From NCBI GenBank assembly GCA_026545765.1, contig CM048844.1, positions 59,492,932 to 59,556,931 of the forward strand: DNA of 64,000 nt, in the 5' to 3' direction. Every line of letters starts with the position of its first letter. The stretch's first letter is position 1. The position numbers and the translations under genes were made by a program. The notes under the pieces are model-generated. The model worked only from the letters and a program-made list of their open reading frames with translations. It made no database searches and was not told where the DNA came from. Of the stretch, positions 22,561 through 34,593 are shown piece after piece. The DNA comes from Plantago major. Lineage: Eukaryota; Streptophyta; Magnoliopsida; Lamiales; Plantaginaceae.

Positions 22561-23574
22561 ACCGTGAAAGAATCGATAATTAAACAATAACATATTGAGA
22601 AGCGAATTATAGAGAATTAGAGAGTATTAGATATGAAGACTTAAGAAACACCAAACTCAATTAAATTGAACCCTAGTATGCAGGACAACAAAATCAGATG
22701 TTAACCTAAATCACGCCAATTGCAAAATACAACAACCGCTTTCTTCTGTTCCTTCCTCTTCCTCCCAGGCAATTCTTGGACATACTAAAATCTAAGCTTA
22801 GCTAAGCTAATTTCTTCATCCCCTGTTCATCGACACTGCCAACCGCTTTCTTCCTCTCAGGCTGTGAATTCACGCCACCTTCTTCCTCTCCGGCAGTCGA
22901 AATTTTCAAGCGAATCATCAAAGCTCCTTCAATCGAAAATCATCCCAGCTATTGGTTCTTTCGATTTCAAGGTTCGATTCACTCTCTACTGATGATTTTG
23001 AATTTCAATTTCAAGGTTCGGTTCATGTTTATTTTGTGTTTGTTGTTATTGGTTTAACGATTTTAAGCTACAATGATTTCTAATTCTGCTTAATCGATCT
23101 GATTTTACTCGATTTATTGGATTTTCCTCAATTATTAGGGTTTTTAGGTTTTTCGTCTCCTTCGTCTTCTGTTTCTCAACACAGAGCTCTGCAAAAATAT
23201 TGCCGTTGCACGCGTTTTTCCAGGTCAGATTCTGAACTATACGTAGTAATTAGGTTTCCAGTCGTTCAATTTTTTCTATATTCGTATGATATAGAACTCT
23301 ATCGGAGTGATTGGCTACAAACTGAGTTTTCTCTATTCCAGTACACAATTGGAATTGAGAAAACTCAATTCTAATTTGCAACCAAACAGTCCGTATAGTT
23401 TTGTTAGTTTAGTGTGAGAGTAACTTCTATTGAGGCAGCTTCAGCCTACCTGCTTTTATGCTCTGAAGAGCTTTTTTAATCCCCTTTTTAATTGTATCTC
23501 GTTTACTGGTACTTATTCAGCTCTATTTGGCGAGTAAATGTTCACTTGATTCATTTAGGTATACTTATTTGTCA
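22561..23574 (+). promoter_or_regulatory. Upstream and 5' leader region of AATF-like copy 2
   Basis: Pyrimidine-rich leader-like sequence (CTTTCTTCCTCTCAGG, CTTCCTCTCCGGCAG) is followed by a likely donor after TTTCAAG near 22975. A long T-rich intron follows, then an acceptor (ATTAG/TTTTAG near 23137-23147) before the shared leader exon that ends CGTTTTTCCAG at 23223. The ATG follows a second leader intron. This upstream part is missing from copy 1, which suggests that it is the ancestral promoter. That is an inference. Confidence 0.4.
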
Positions 23575-26500
23575 ATGGCGAAAAGGAAGTTGAAAAACAT
23601 TCCAGAGAACGATAATGATTTGGAATTTACTGAGAATGTGGAAGATGAGCAAATGTCAGATGATGTATAGCTCCTCGCTCTCTTTTCGTTTTGGTTTTAG
23701 TTTGCGGTTATACCTATGCTCGTCCGTTTTGTTTATTTTCTTTGATTTTAGGTAGACGAGTTCAACTTTGCACAAAGTGGTGATGATGATCGTAGTGCTG
23801 AGAGTATAGATGATGTAAGTGGTGACAATGATGATGCACAGAAAGGAGAGGAGATGGAAGAGTTAGAAAAAGAGTATAACGAGCTTAAGAAACAAGAGCA
23901 GTAAGCATATGTCCTTGGCTTCATTTCATAAATGTGGTGTTCACTTTGATGATTGATTTGTCCATCAAAATTTTGTTATTTTCATTTGCGATTTTTCTGT
24001 TTTAATTCTTGTGACTTCGCTTGTCAATTCCAGAGATATCTTGAGAAATCTAAAGGGCCATAAAGATGAGGATGTGCAGAAAGGTCAAGCTGTCAAGAAC
24101 CAAATGGTATTGTTGCAACGAACAGTTCTACTCTGCTGAAACATTACAATAAACATAAATTATAAGTATACTCCCGAGTACTTAATTTTTCCAATCTGTA
24201 CCTTCAAGACTAACTAAACTGGAATTTTCCTCTATTATTTCTTATGTTACTGTTTTTCCAATTTATCTGTGATATATCCTTTTCTGTTTCTGGTATCTTG
24301 CTGACATAATCCATGATTCTCTTGACAAGGCTCTGTGGGACAAGACACTTGAAATCAGATTCTTGCTGCAAAAAGCATTCACGAGTTGTAATAGACTTCC
24401 ACAGGTCCAGACCGGAACTTTAATCGTTTAGTCATTTTTAAATACAACCAATACAAGATGTCATGCTAAATATAAGACGCCCTGTGTGTAGGAGCCTGTC
24501 AGGTCTTCGTTTTGTAACATTGATAGTGAAGTTAGTGAAGCTTATTCCAGTGTAATCGCTTCTTCCAAGAAGACCCTGAATTCTATCCTGGAGCTGCAGC
24601 AGGTATATTACTAGTGAAACATATTTAAGATTAGCTACTTTTAATACCTTGCAAGAGTACCTGCGGTAGTAATTTGTCACATCCCGTCAAGCTGTCATTT
24701 TACAATTTATATGGGAAACACTTTTGCAGGCACTGGCTGAGAACAATCCATCGGTTGTAGAGGATGCAGAAGGTGCACGTGTCCTATTTTGTCTTTCTCT
24801 TTCATTCCTCATAGTTCTGTCTCCATCTAGACTTTGAAAGTTCTTGTAGCAGATTATGCTATCAATGCCGAGATTATAATTTAGTTTTATGCTGTACTGG
24901 TATTGCTATAACAGATTTTTAAGTACCCTACTTCTATATTCATCTGTCACCTCCAATATTGTTCTCAACAAAATTGGTTGACAGTGGCCTTGGTCAGCTT
25001 TTACTACATTGTACAATTAAATTGACACAGTCAAATGACCTGGCTTAATCATCTACTACTACAGGGACAACATTACTCTTTGAAGTTCATATCTGTTCAT
25101 CTGTTAACTAAAAGCTGATGCACACTTGATTTCATCTTCTCTTAAGGTAATCCATCTACCTTGAACTCCAATGGCGATGCTGATAAAGACTGGTTGCAGA
25201 TTAATCAAATGCAATCAAGGTACTCTCGTCATGTCTTCTGTAGCCATATTAGTCCGTCTTATCAGTAAACCCTAGCTTCATACCTTCTCCATGCCAAAGT
25301 ACCATGGAAATTTCATTTTGCCTCTTGCCTCTTTAATAGTTAACTGTGTTTGGAGGAGACATCAGATATTTTTTTGAGTCCAATGGATTTTTTGTTGTGT
25401 TCATGGTTCCTGTTGTTGCCCTTTTTTATACCCTTATTATTTTTAAACCCTATCAATTTCATACTTCTAAATAGTGTTTTTATATTGACTATAACATAAC
25501 ATATTCGTGGCTCTGTCAGGAGAATTGAGGCCTTACTCTACTTTTGGTTTATCTTCTTCATTTGTTCTTCTACAGAATGTCTTCATTTAGAAACAAGTCA
25601 ATTGATAAATGGCAGAGGAAGACCCAACTGACTACTGGTGCAGCGGCCATTAGAGACAAACTGCATGCTTTTAATCAGGTTTCCCTTTCGTCTTTGAAGA
25701 TACTTTTGTATCCTTGCAATTACCTATCATCTATTCATCCTCTCATTTTCTTCAGAGTATAAGTGGACAAGTGGCATCTTACATGAGAGATCCAAGTAAA
25801 ATGATTAAGGGAATGCAGCAGAATAGATCAGCCATTGCTGTGTTCGGAAATGTAAGTTTATATTTTTATTTTACTGTGGTAGTATACGACAGCTTCTCTT
25901 CTCCTGGTGTTAATAGTATCCTTATTTGTTCAATTTGAATGTGAGTTTAATGTATGCTCTGATATTGACCTCTAGTTTATCAGCAGGTTTCAGATGTTAC
26001 CAATAACACAAAACCGGAGGTATGTTTATCTCTCTTGACACGTCCTGCTATATTCTTTTACTGTATCACATTCTTTTTTTGATACTAGTCAAGTTAACTA
26101 ATACTTCAATAGGAGACATTTAAAATTTTATCAATGACCATGGTCCATGGTTTTCTTTTATAAAATTGTTTTTCCGAAGATTCTGTTATTGTCTATAAAG
26201 AATGAAACATTAATAACAAGTCCCTTGCTTACACTCATGTCAGCCTGGCTGAATAAATTTGCTCTTCATTATCATGTAGAAGCATCACATTTCCTTGCCA
26301 TTGTGTAATATATTGTATGAATTATTAACAGGAGCATACAGCTGGTGATCCCGAACTTCTAGATGACTCAGAGTTCTATCAGCAGTTGTTGAAAGAATTT
26401 TTGGAGTCAGTTGATCCATCAGCATCAGGTAAGACCTTTAGAATATAACCTGACATCAGTGACATCCTCCTTACAATTCACGAGAGAAGGCAATATTTGG

Positions 26501-27118
26501 ACGTCTATGCACCACAACTTCATTACTGTGGTTCAAGCGAGGATTTCAAAGTTTACCTGGATGTTTGATTTTGTGGTTACTCTCCCACATTTCTTTTACA
26601 ACCTTGTCAATTGCCAGCTTTAGTTTAGCAGGTCATCATTATGTACAAAGTCCTATAAGGTTTTCCGAAAACTGATTTCAGTCTTCAGTTTGATGAAATT
26701 AAGATCTGCAGCCTGTTGGATTTTATAATTGAATTACATGATTACATCTGAATGTTGATAGAAGTTATCCTTCGGCAATGATATAGGGGGCTACTGTCCC
26801 TAAATGTAAGGCAATATCCGTCTGTGTACTTTTACCTTTTATCACCTTTGGAGCAATGATTGATGATGATTTGGTGTGCTAACCTAACCATGTTGTGCGT
26901 ATGACAGAGGCGGCTTCCTATGCTGTGAAAAGGAATCAAACCAAGAAAAGGAAAGTTGTTGACCGTCGTGCCTCCAAGAGTCGCAAGATCAGGTAAGTAG
27001 GCCATGTTATTCACATAGGCTTCGCTAATTTTGTTTCACTTGCCAGTTTATATGACCTAACCTTCAAAAATCCTCCAGGTATCACATTCACGAAAAAATA
27101 GTAAACTTTATGGCCTAG
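23575..27118 (+). CDS. AATF: AATF/BFR2-like protein, copy 2, C-terminally truncated
   Basis: Exons 23575-23664, 23752-23900, 24034-24106, 24330-24404, 24492-24602, 24730-24772, 25147-25219, 25576-25678, 25756-25851, 25987-26019, 26332-26428, 26908-26992 and 27079-27118 are the same as in copy 1. The exception is the last, where copy 1 reads ATGGCGCCTAGACCCGCAG and copy 2 reads ATGGCCTAGACCATGAG. The net loss of two bases gives KIVNFMA and then a stop, so 23 residues at the end of the TRAUB domain are missing and the product is 355 residues. All earlier coding sequence appears unchanged. It could be a weakened paralogue, a very young pseudogene, or an intact gene misread at one site. The copy retains the longer, more gene-like upstream region. 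Confidence 0.75.
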
Positions 27119-27359
27119 ACCATGAGATATCCCTCCCCATGCCCCTCAGTTATTCGCAAACATATTTGGCCTTAGAAGCAAGTAAGAAAGCCTTCTTCAG
27201 CAGCGTGCTTTTGCCGGAAGTATTCTGCACAATTTTGAATGCTTGCAAAAACAAAACTGTATCAGTGGTTGTGTTGTAACTGTGTTTGATTGATGAATGC
27301 TATGGTGACGCATTATTAAAATATACTATACTATAAACTAGAATCATCAAGTTTTGTGG

Positions 27360-27777
27360 CAGTGTTGTCAATCCCGGCGAAATCCCGCGCGATCCCGCTA
27401 TCCCGGTGCGTTTTGGCACCTGGGTGGGATTGACATGCCCATCCCGGGAAACATAGCATCCCGGGCAAATCCCGGAAATTCTGGGCGGGATTGCGGCCGG
27501 GATCCCGGATTTCCCGGACGGGATGTTAAAGTTTGGGGTAAAATGGTCATTTACCCCAATTAAAACATAATACAGTAGCAAATATACAAAGTTCAAACCC
27601 ATTTTTCTTTAGTTTCTGGCTTTATGCCTGTTATTGAGTTATTTCTAAGCTTTTATGTTTATGTTTTGATGTATTTTATATCATATATTTAACTTCAGTA
27701 TCCCGGTCATTCCGGTAGCGCGATTCCAGATTTTTTTGGTGGGTGCGAGGCGACGGGATCCGAGATTAACAACACTG
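27360..27777. mobile_element. hAT-type MITE downstream of AATF-like copy 2
   Basis: The same element as 12223-12631, with target duplication TTTTGTGG on both sides. It is 9 bases longer. The differences concentrate in the last 80 bases, where copy 1 lacks several single C/G bases. Confidence 0.9.
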
Positions 27778-28707
27778 TTTTGTGGTAATTATATGCATTA
27801 TTGTTTGGACATAACAAAAAGACTACTACTGATTTGATACACAGATTTGTATGCTACTACGGAAAACGTAGCTACAGACTATAATGCAGAAAATGCAACT
27901 GATTTTCAATCGACTCCCTTTCTAGAACATGAATGGTTGTTGATCCCTGAGACACTGTTACTGAATAAATAAATCCCCGAGCTAATGAATTAGTATCAAA
28001 TCCTGTGGGTTATATATAAATGAGTGAAACTCCAGCTTTTTTTTTTATGGTGTGAGAGGTACACTCACGGTAAGGTGTGATTGGGGTTCTTTACTTTTTT
28101 ATTATCCAAGTTATTAAAAAAATGTGTGCAATATTCATTATATACTTATAAAGTGAAAACAATACCCCTCGACTTTAATTGGAAAAATTCCCGTTTGGTT
28201 TTATATGTTTACAACTATGTCCATTTGGTCCTGTAAGTTTTTCATTGCCACTTCAGCTCCAATCTTCCATGGCAATGTGAACTTTTTTAAAAAAGTTTTT
28301 TTTTTAATTTTTTTTTAAATTACAAGGTTAATCCTTGGATAATTAAGTGTTACATTCAATTGAACTAATTTAAAAAAAATTAAATTTACCCAATAATTAT
28401 TTGGAAACTTTCTAGGTTCGAATTGTTTATAAAAGAGCCCACAAAAAAGTATGTTTGGTCACCCAAAATTCGATATTTGAACAAGGGTAAAAATGATATT
28501 TCTAGCTTTTAGTTTGAGAAAAGTTAAATTCGTGGTCCTATATGTAATTAAATTCATCTAAAAAGGTATTAACATGTTATTATTTGTCTAATAGGGATCC
28601 ATATGTAATTAGAAAAATCTAGTAAGGAGTCCAAATGTAATGCACCTAAATTTGAAACACAATTTTAGTGAAAAGATAAAAGGAATGACAAAATATAAAA
28701 AAATGTA

Positions 28708-29111
28708 CTCCCTCTGTCCCGGAGAACTTAATACATTAGGGTTGACGTGTAATTTTATGCGAAAAGTTAAAGTAATGATAAAGTATGCAAAAAGTGGACA
28801 AAGGTGTACTTTGAGTGACAAAATGTATAATTTGTGTGTAAAGTTGAGATTGTTTATTACTCCTTACGTTTCTATAAGAGTGAAACAATTTTTGTTTGTA
28901 CAATTTTTAAGAAAAGTGTGTGGTACCCAAAAAGTATGTGGTTAAGAAAGAGTTTGAGATATTAATCGAGTGAAAAAGTACACGTGGGCTAAAAAATGTG
29001 TGGTTAAAAATGAATTGTATTATGGAAGTAATTTCCATAAAAGTAAATGTAACACTTTTAGTGAAACGTTCAAAACGGAAAATTGTTACACTTTTAGTGA
29101 AACAGAGGGAG
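28708..29111. mobile_element. Stowaway-like MITE, copy 2
   Basis: Duplicate of 13561-13964, the same length, flanked by TA. Confidence 0.75.
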
Positions 29112-29463
29112 TATTTGTAAGGTGTGCGGTAGCTTCACTTTTTAGTAATGTATGAAATTTTGTTGGAGAATTAAAAGTGACAAAATGTATGAAGTTCAGC
29201 GGTACGCAAAGTAAAATGTGTATTAAAAGTGATAAAATGTAAGGTTAAGATTTCTTATAATGTGTTCGGCGTGGAATAACTTTTATATTTAGTAATATAA
29301 AGTTCAGTGGGTCAGTTAAAATTGATAAATGTATGAAATTATACGGAGTACATTAGTAAAAGGGAAAAAACAGCACCCAACGCCTAAAACCAGTATCTTG
29401 GTTTTGATTCTTCAACCTATTAAACGGATTGCTATGTTTATTGTTAGGTAGTTTGGTATCTAT

Positions 29464-29472
29464 CTATCTATC

Positions 29473-29520
<48 letters not shown>
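29464..29520. repeat. (TCTA)n/(TA)n microsatellite at end of duplication copy 2
   Basis: Short TCTA units followed by TA units with one interruption. Corresponds to 14321-14373. Confidence 0.9.
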
Positions 29521-29524
<4 letters not shown>

Positions 29525-30166
29525 AAAAGTGATGATTAGAATGGAAGAAAAGATGAACCACATAAGAAAAAAATTGAGGTGGCGAATTCAAGCAAAAAAT
29601 AAATGATTTATAATTAATCTCAATAAATAATAAAAGATCAGCACCTACATCTATTTATTAACTATTTTTAGTCATTATATTTAATGTTTAACGTAATTAA
29701 AAACAAACCCAATAAAATCTCCTAATATTATGCCATTTCAACATGCATTAGTTCCATCAACAATCAGCTGTTATATAATTTTAAAAAATCCAGCAAATCT
29801 CAACAAGACAACCATAATTTGATATTATGTCACAAAGATTCTTTAAAATTTCTACAAAACTACACTCTAAACGAAAAATCCTACAATTATCTCTACCAAC
29901 AGATTTATTTAAATTGTCCACCGCATCGCCATTTTACCGGAACGCCATTCATATAGAGGCACAATACCACAATATATCCACCAATTTATAGCAAAAGCTT
30001 TTGGAATTTCACTGATGGGTTGTGGACTCAGGTATGGAGTTAGGTTGATTCATCTCTTCATGAATTGCTTATATATAGATTCAGTCAGATTAGAGATTCA
30101 CACCAAATTGTGTAATAAATGGTCGTCGATTGTCGAAATCGACCTTTTGATTCATTTGCAACAAAT
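29521..30166. other. No gene recognised
   Basis: AT-rich sequence between duplication copy 2 and the Mutator-like MITE. No domain seen. Confidence 0.3.
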
Positions 30167-30448
30167 AGTGTAAAATTCATTTTTGGTACTCCAGTGTGAG
30201 GCATTTCCAATTTTGGTACTTTAGAGTGGTCGTGTCCAATTGATGTACTAAATATCAATGACTATTACAATTAAGGTACTAATTGCATTTAGAAGGTGGG
30301 AAGTGTCATTCATGCATGAGCGAATGTTAAATGTCGGGAGATAGACATGAAAAATCGACCGTTCGCAATACATCGTAGACTTCGTCCCACTCACACTCGT
30401 CAAATTCTTCCTTGTCATATTCTTTTTCGTACGATTTTTCATCATTTT

Positions 30449-32593
30449 TGTAACGGCCCGAAAAATTACACTAATTTTTAAAAGAATAAGGGCGTTAAAA
30501 CAATAACGAAGAGACAATCTAAAAACTCTAAGAAGCTAAAATTCTAACAGTTGACTTGCGAAAGATACTATTTTTTTGGAAGCAGCGGTAAATCGACAAG
30601 TTTTTCACAAGCTAAAAGGTACAAAATCCCAGTTTAAATCCCAACTCTCACTCTAGTTGTTGAACGTCTACCCGACTCGGTACTCCAACTTTCTCGGAAT
30701 CTACAAGGAAGGAAAACAAAAGAGTGTGAGACAAAAATCTCAGTGGTGTTCGTGTGTGTCAATGACAATTAACATATCAATAGGAAATTCATAACACAAT
30801 CCAAAAATAATAATCATATCTATAACAATGCAATCAATCGTTCATTGGTGCCGCTCCTTATAACCCCAATCCGAGCCCTTATCTCTCCACTCAATCAATC
30901 AATACCCGCCATGGTACGGGGTGGTACACTACTACCTCTAAGACCTCAGCGTCTCCTGCCTCGCGTCAAAAAGAAGTAAGCCAGAGCAACCCACACACAT
31001 ATCGACAGTCACCACTGCCCGAAAATGCAATGAGTATACCCTAACCGATAACTTGGCCAAAACAATCAATCAATCAATCGAAGCAATATCATATACAATA
31101 TATACATATTTTTATTTGAGCGGAAGCGATGCCAAATCAATTTTGATGCAATGTTTGAAAAGAATGAGTCGGAACTTTGATGCAATAAATATATATATAT
31201 ATACACGCAAGTACATCCTTGGTTTTCGCAAACGGTTTAAGAACACTCACATTGTAAAGTTTATCGTCAAGTCTCAAAATACGGAGTTCCTGAGTAAGAA
31301 GGGTACCGGCCAGTAAGAAACAATTCCAATACCATAAGAACTATCCCTTTAACCCACGACTCTCACAAGACTAAAACCACTTAACATATACGGGCAAAAC
31401 GAGTCATGAAATGCAAGGAACAATTAAGCACATAATTACATAAATTGATATGAAATAACTCAAGTGAAGAACTTCAATTATACAAAGACACTAATCAGAA
31501 GTCAAACATCAAGCAAATTAAATTTAGCAACTTTAATGACAAAAGATCAAGGAAAAACTGAAGTAACAATATACATGCACTGGCTGGGCTCGAACCCCTG
31601 ATCTCTACAACAAACAGGTTTTTAACTACCACTAGACAACCAGCCAGACAGAATTACTTCCGTTGATTACTCTTGCATATAAAAGTCTTAACCAGAAGTG
31701 CTTACATGCAAATAGTGAACAAATTAACCATGAAGTTGTTGTAACTTTATCAGATAAGAAGCAGAGCATGAACCATAGGAAAAACAGAATATTTACATGC
31801 TATCTACCACATTAACGAAAACAATTTGAAGCAAGAAACCGTTGATGATTAACTAGTTACTTAGCCGGACAAACAAAATCTGAAAATCAACTCAATTAAC
31901 TAAATCCTACAACTAAAGTTCAAATAAACAACTAATCCAGTAAAGCATAATCAACTATAACGAATCAGAACACAAAAGAAAGCTTAAATTAATCTAATTG
32001 AACACAAATTGAGTAGGTAAAAGAATTGCACAAGTAAAACACTCGAGAACCCCCCTTGAACTCTAAGCTGCGCGAAGGAAAACGAGAAATCGAAGCTTAC
32101 CGAAAGATGACTGAAAGTTAACTAAAACACGGACGGAGCAGAATCGGAATTTCCTGGCCTTTGAAACGTTTCTACGCGGAAAACCAAGTTCGAAAGGGGT
32201 TTCTCAAGAAAGAGAATGAAGGTAATGAAATCAAAATAAAAAGGAGGCAGACAAGATACCTATCGGTAGAATAAAAGGTGTTGCTGTGGTGAACAAGCTG
32301 TTGAACATTGATAGGGATGTGAAAAACTAAAAGGGATAATGGATAGTTGTGATCTTGTATAATAAGCAGCTCAATATTTTTGGGAAGAGGCGTGAGCATG
32401 GATGAGTTCAAGAATGTATTGATTGGAAGAAATCGAATTAAAGGAAAAATATCTATAGGTGTTATCTGGAAGAGTTTGGGAAGTAGAGGATTCTTATATC
32501 TAATTAAGCTGAAAGAGTCTGTAATTAATAGACAACTAACAAAAAAGTACCTAAATTATTAAGAATTAACTGAGTAAAATACGGGGTTTTACA
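30449..32593 (+). repeat. Solo LTR, chromovirus-like Ty3/gypsy (2145 bp)
   Basis: It starts TGTAACGGCCCG and ends ACGGGGTTTTACA. An exact 5-bp target duplication ATTTT flanks it (30444-30448 and 32594-32598). The inverted terminal blocks and length resemble LTRs of large plant gypsy chromoviruses such as Tekay/Del. No PBS or internal domain is adjacent, so it is a solo LTR. A diverged relative is at 5498-6260. Contained open frames are not genes. Confidence 0.85.
31582..31645 (-). other. tRNA-like sequence inside the solo LTR
   Basis: On the minus strand it begins GGCTGG and ends CCAGCC (a six-pair acceptor-like stem). It contains an A-box-like TAGTGGTAGTT and an exact B-box GGTTCGAGCCC. The T stem is too short and no good anticodon arm is seen, so it is not a normal tRNA. 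It may be a pol III promoter-like relic carried by this LTR family, on the strand opposite to the LTR. Confidence 0.4.
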
Positions 32594-32821
32594 ATTTTTG
32601 TCTCGATTGACCTTCAATTGATCAAATTCACGTAAAATTGGGGTTACGATAATTGTAATTTGGGACCGATTGGCATGTCCGTCTTCTAATTTACAATTAG
32701 TACCTTAATTGTAATTGGTCACTAATATCTAGTCCCTCAATTGGACACGACCACTTTAGAGCACCAATATTTGAAATGTCTCACACTGGAGTACAAAAAA
32801 TAGATTTTACCCGCCACAAAT

Positions 32822-33479
32822 GCATTCTTCTCTACTGTCTTTATTTTGCGCCATATTCGGGGAAGTGCAGGTGCGTCTTCCTTCTATGATGCAAAAAACA
32901 ATCGATTATTCGGTGCTAATCTCAACTCACATGTCTTTTATATTTCCTTGGTATGTTCATTTATATGTTTCAGGATTTTATGCTAGAGCTATACGTCTGA
33001 ATGAAATGTCTAGGATGGCGGAATGAGGTGAACTAAATTAAATTTAGCTTCGCATTTCTAAGATAACACAAATTTTGACAAAATTTCTAGGATGAATATG
33101 TTCATGGTGAAAGATTACATAGTCCGTTGTAGTCAGCTTAGCCAACAAGGATAACTAAGTTTAAGTAAAGTAATCATTAGGTGTAAATCCTTTGAAGCCA
33201 ATGGAAGTCCGAACAACAAGCCAATGTAGCTTGGAGAATGTATGTAGAAATATGATGTGAAATAGGAGTACCTCTTTTTCTCTCTATTTGCTACGTTGAG
33301 AGAATGTATATAGAAATATGATGTGAAATACTTTTTTTTTCATTTCTTCTTGCTATGTGATGGGTAATAAATAATAATGATCAATTCTTTTCTTAAAAAC
33401 GGATTAACATTGTATGTTTGTTAATATAATTTAGTTACAACCATTATAAATTTAATAATGTACTTAACACCCTTTAAGA
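32822..33479. other. No gene recognised
   Basis: AT-rich sequence. Two near-identical phrases (AGAATGTATRTAGAAATATG) occur at about 33236 and 33301. No domain seen. Confidence 0.3.
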
Positions 33480-33870
33480 GAAGAGTAAGTGAGCAGATCC
33501 GGTGGGGACGAGGTGGGGCCTGTAGCTCAGAGGATTAGAGCACGTGGCTACGAACCACGGTGTCAGGGGTTCGAATCCTTCCTCGCCCACAACCGGCCCA
33601 AAAGGGAATTTCCCCAGAGGGGTAGAAAAATCATGATCGGGATATCGGACCAAAAGCTATGGAACTTGGGGGAGGGTCTTTGGAATGGCTTTTTCTTTTT
33701 TATTTATGGAAAATGAGGGAACCATTCCAAATAGTATGCCCGAAGGTGATCCGCCTGTTTTTTTGTTTTACACCTTGTAACTCTTCCCCAGCCAGGCTTA
33801 GGGCTTGGTCAGAATAGGCGAGCAAGTACAAGTATTAGTAGCATAACCAAAATTCCTTCCTCCTCTAAAT
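33480..33870 (+). other. Nuclear insertion of plastid DNA (NUPT)
   Basis: This segment matches my recollection of the plastid inverted-repeat region around trnR-ACG: an intact tRNA-Arg sequence followed by CAACCGGCCCAAAAGGGAA, ATCATGATCGGGAT and CAAAAGCTATGGAACTTGGG. It is flanked by ordinary AT-rich nuclear DNA. The exact edges are uncertain. Short frames inside it are not genes. Confidence 0.8.
33516..33589 (+). tRNA. trnR-ACG: Plastid-derived tRNA-Arg(ACG), probably not functional
   Basis: 74 bases with a clear D arm, anticodon loop CTACGAA (anticodon ACG), variable loop and TTCGAAT T loop. Relative to the plastid gene as I remember it, the T stem has AGGGG...CCTTC in place of GGGGG...CCCTC. 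These two transitions weaken the stem. It lies in the NUPT. No CCA end is encoded, as expected for plastid tRNA genes. Confidence 0.8.
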
Positions 33871-34590
33871 AATTTTTCTAGGTACGGACTAGGTTATCAA
33901 TAAACTCTTTATTATTATTAATATTTTTTCACATTATAAAAGAACCTATTTCATTAACATTATAGACATTCTGATTAATAGCATTAATGATTTAATTGAT
34001 AACATCGGTTCGTTTCTATATAAGTTATCAAAGATCGTATGTTAGAAGATTTTGTGTTAAAAAGAATGCAGGATTATGCAATTATATTAAACATATATAC
34101 AATGTTAAGTTGTGATATCAATATCGTCTCTAGAAGTAACGGACAATCTTTCAAAAAATAACTGTATTGATACTTTTGATTTTTTCCTAAATTTACAACT
34201 CTCCATTTGAGTTCTGCACGGTGATGGAGAGTAGTTGCATGGGATACTGATGTAAATTTTGGTTGTGATGCGTCTGGAAGAGCTTATTTTATGAAACATT
34301 ATTATGAAAATATAACCATTATACTTTTACACAAAGGTTACTAAGAAACAGTCTTTAGATATAATTAATTTAAATACGTAACTTATTTAAAGACGGATCT
34401 ATTTTAACAATAAAATCATTCTTGTTGCAAATCTAAAAGTCCATATTATTAATGAAATATGTTCTTTTCTAATATTGAAAAACACCAATATGAGTACACA
34501 TACATTTTGACTAATAACACCAAAGATTTTATTAATAACATAGGTCCGTCCCTACATAAATTATTTAGAGACCATTCCCTCCTCAGAGAC
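33871..34590. other. AT-rich, no gene recognised
   Basis: Two related passages (near 33945-34025 and 34440-34565) share phrases about GATTTXATTXATAACATXGGTXCG. This suggests an old local duplication. No coding domain. Confidence 0.3.
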
Positions 34591-34593
34591 TTA

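Larger units (their letters stand above)
23154..29520. repeat. Segmental duplication, copy 2
   Basis: Partner of 8013-14372. It carries the same gene, the same hAT MITE with the same 8-bp target duplication and the same Stowaway-like MITE. The duplication is therefore younger than both insertions. It ends in (TA)n like copy 1, but here the tract is followed by unrelated sequence and not by the Helitron. Confidence 0.95.
30167..32812. mobile_element. Mutator-like MITE split by a solo LTR
   Basis: Long terminal inverted repeats of at least 80 bp include TTTGGTACTCCAGTGTGAG and GTGGTCGTGTCCAATTGA on the left, with their inverted counterparts on the right. They are flanked by GCAACAAAT and GCCACAAAT, 8 of 9 matching, which fits the 9-bp target duplication of Mutator-like elements. 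Removing the LTR insertion leaves about 496 bp. No transposase is present. Confidence 0.75.

Noticed and set aside
30248..32562. Several 60-89-residue frames in 30.2-32.6 kb
   Set aside because: They fall in a MITE arm or in the solo LTR. None shows a retroelement domain or other support.
33489..33716. 75-residue frame across the plastid insertion
   Set aside because: It overlaps a tRNA-Arg sequence and plastid spacer. The frame is chance.
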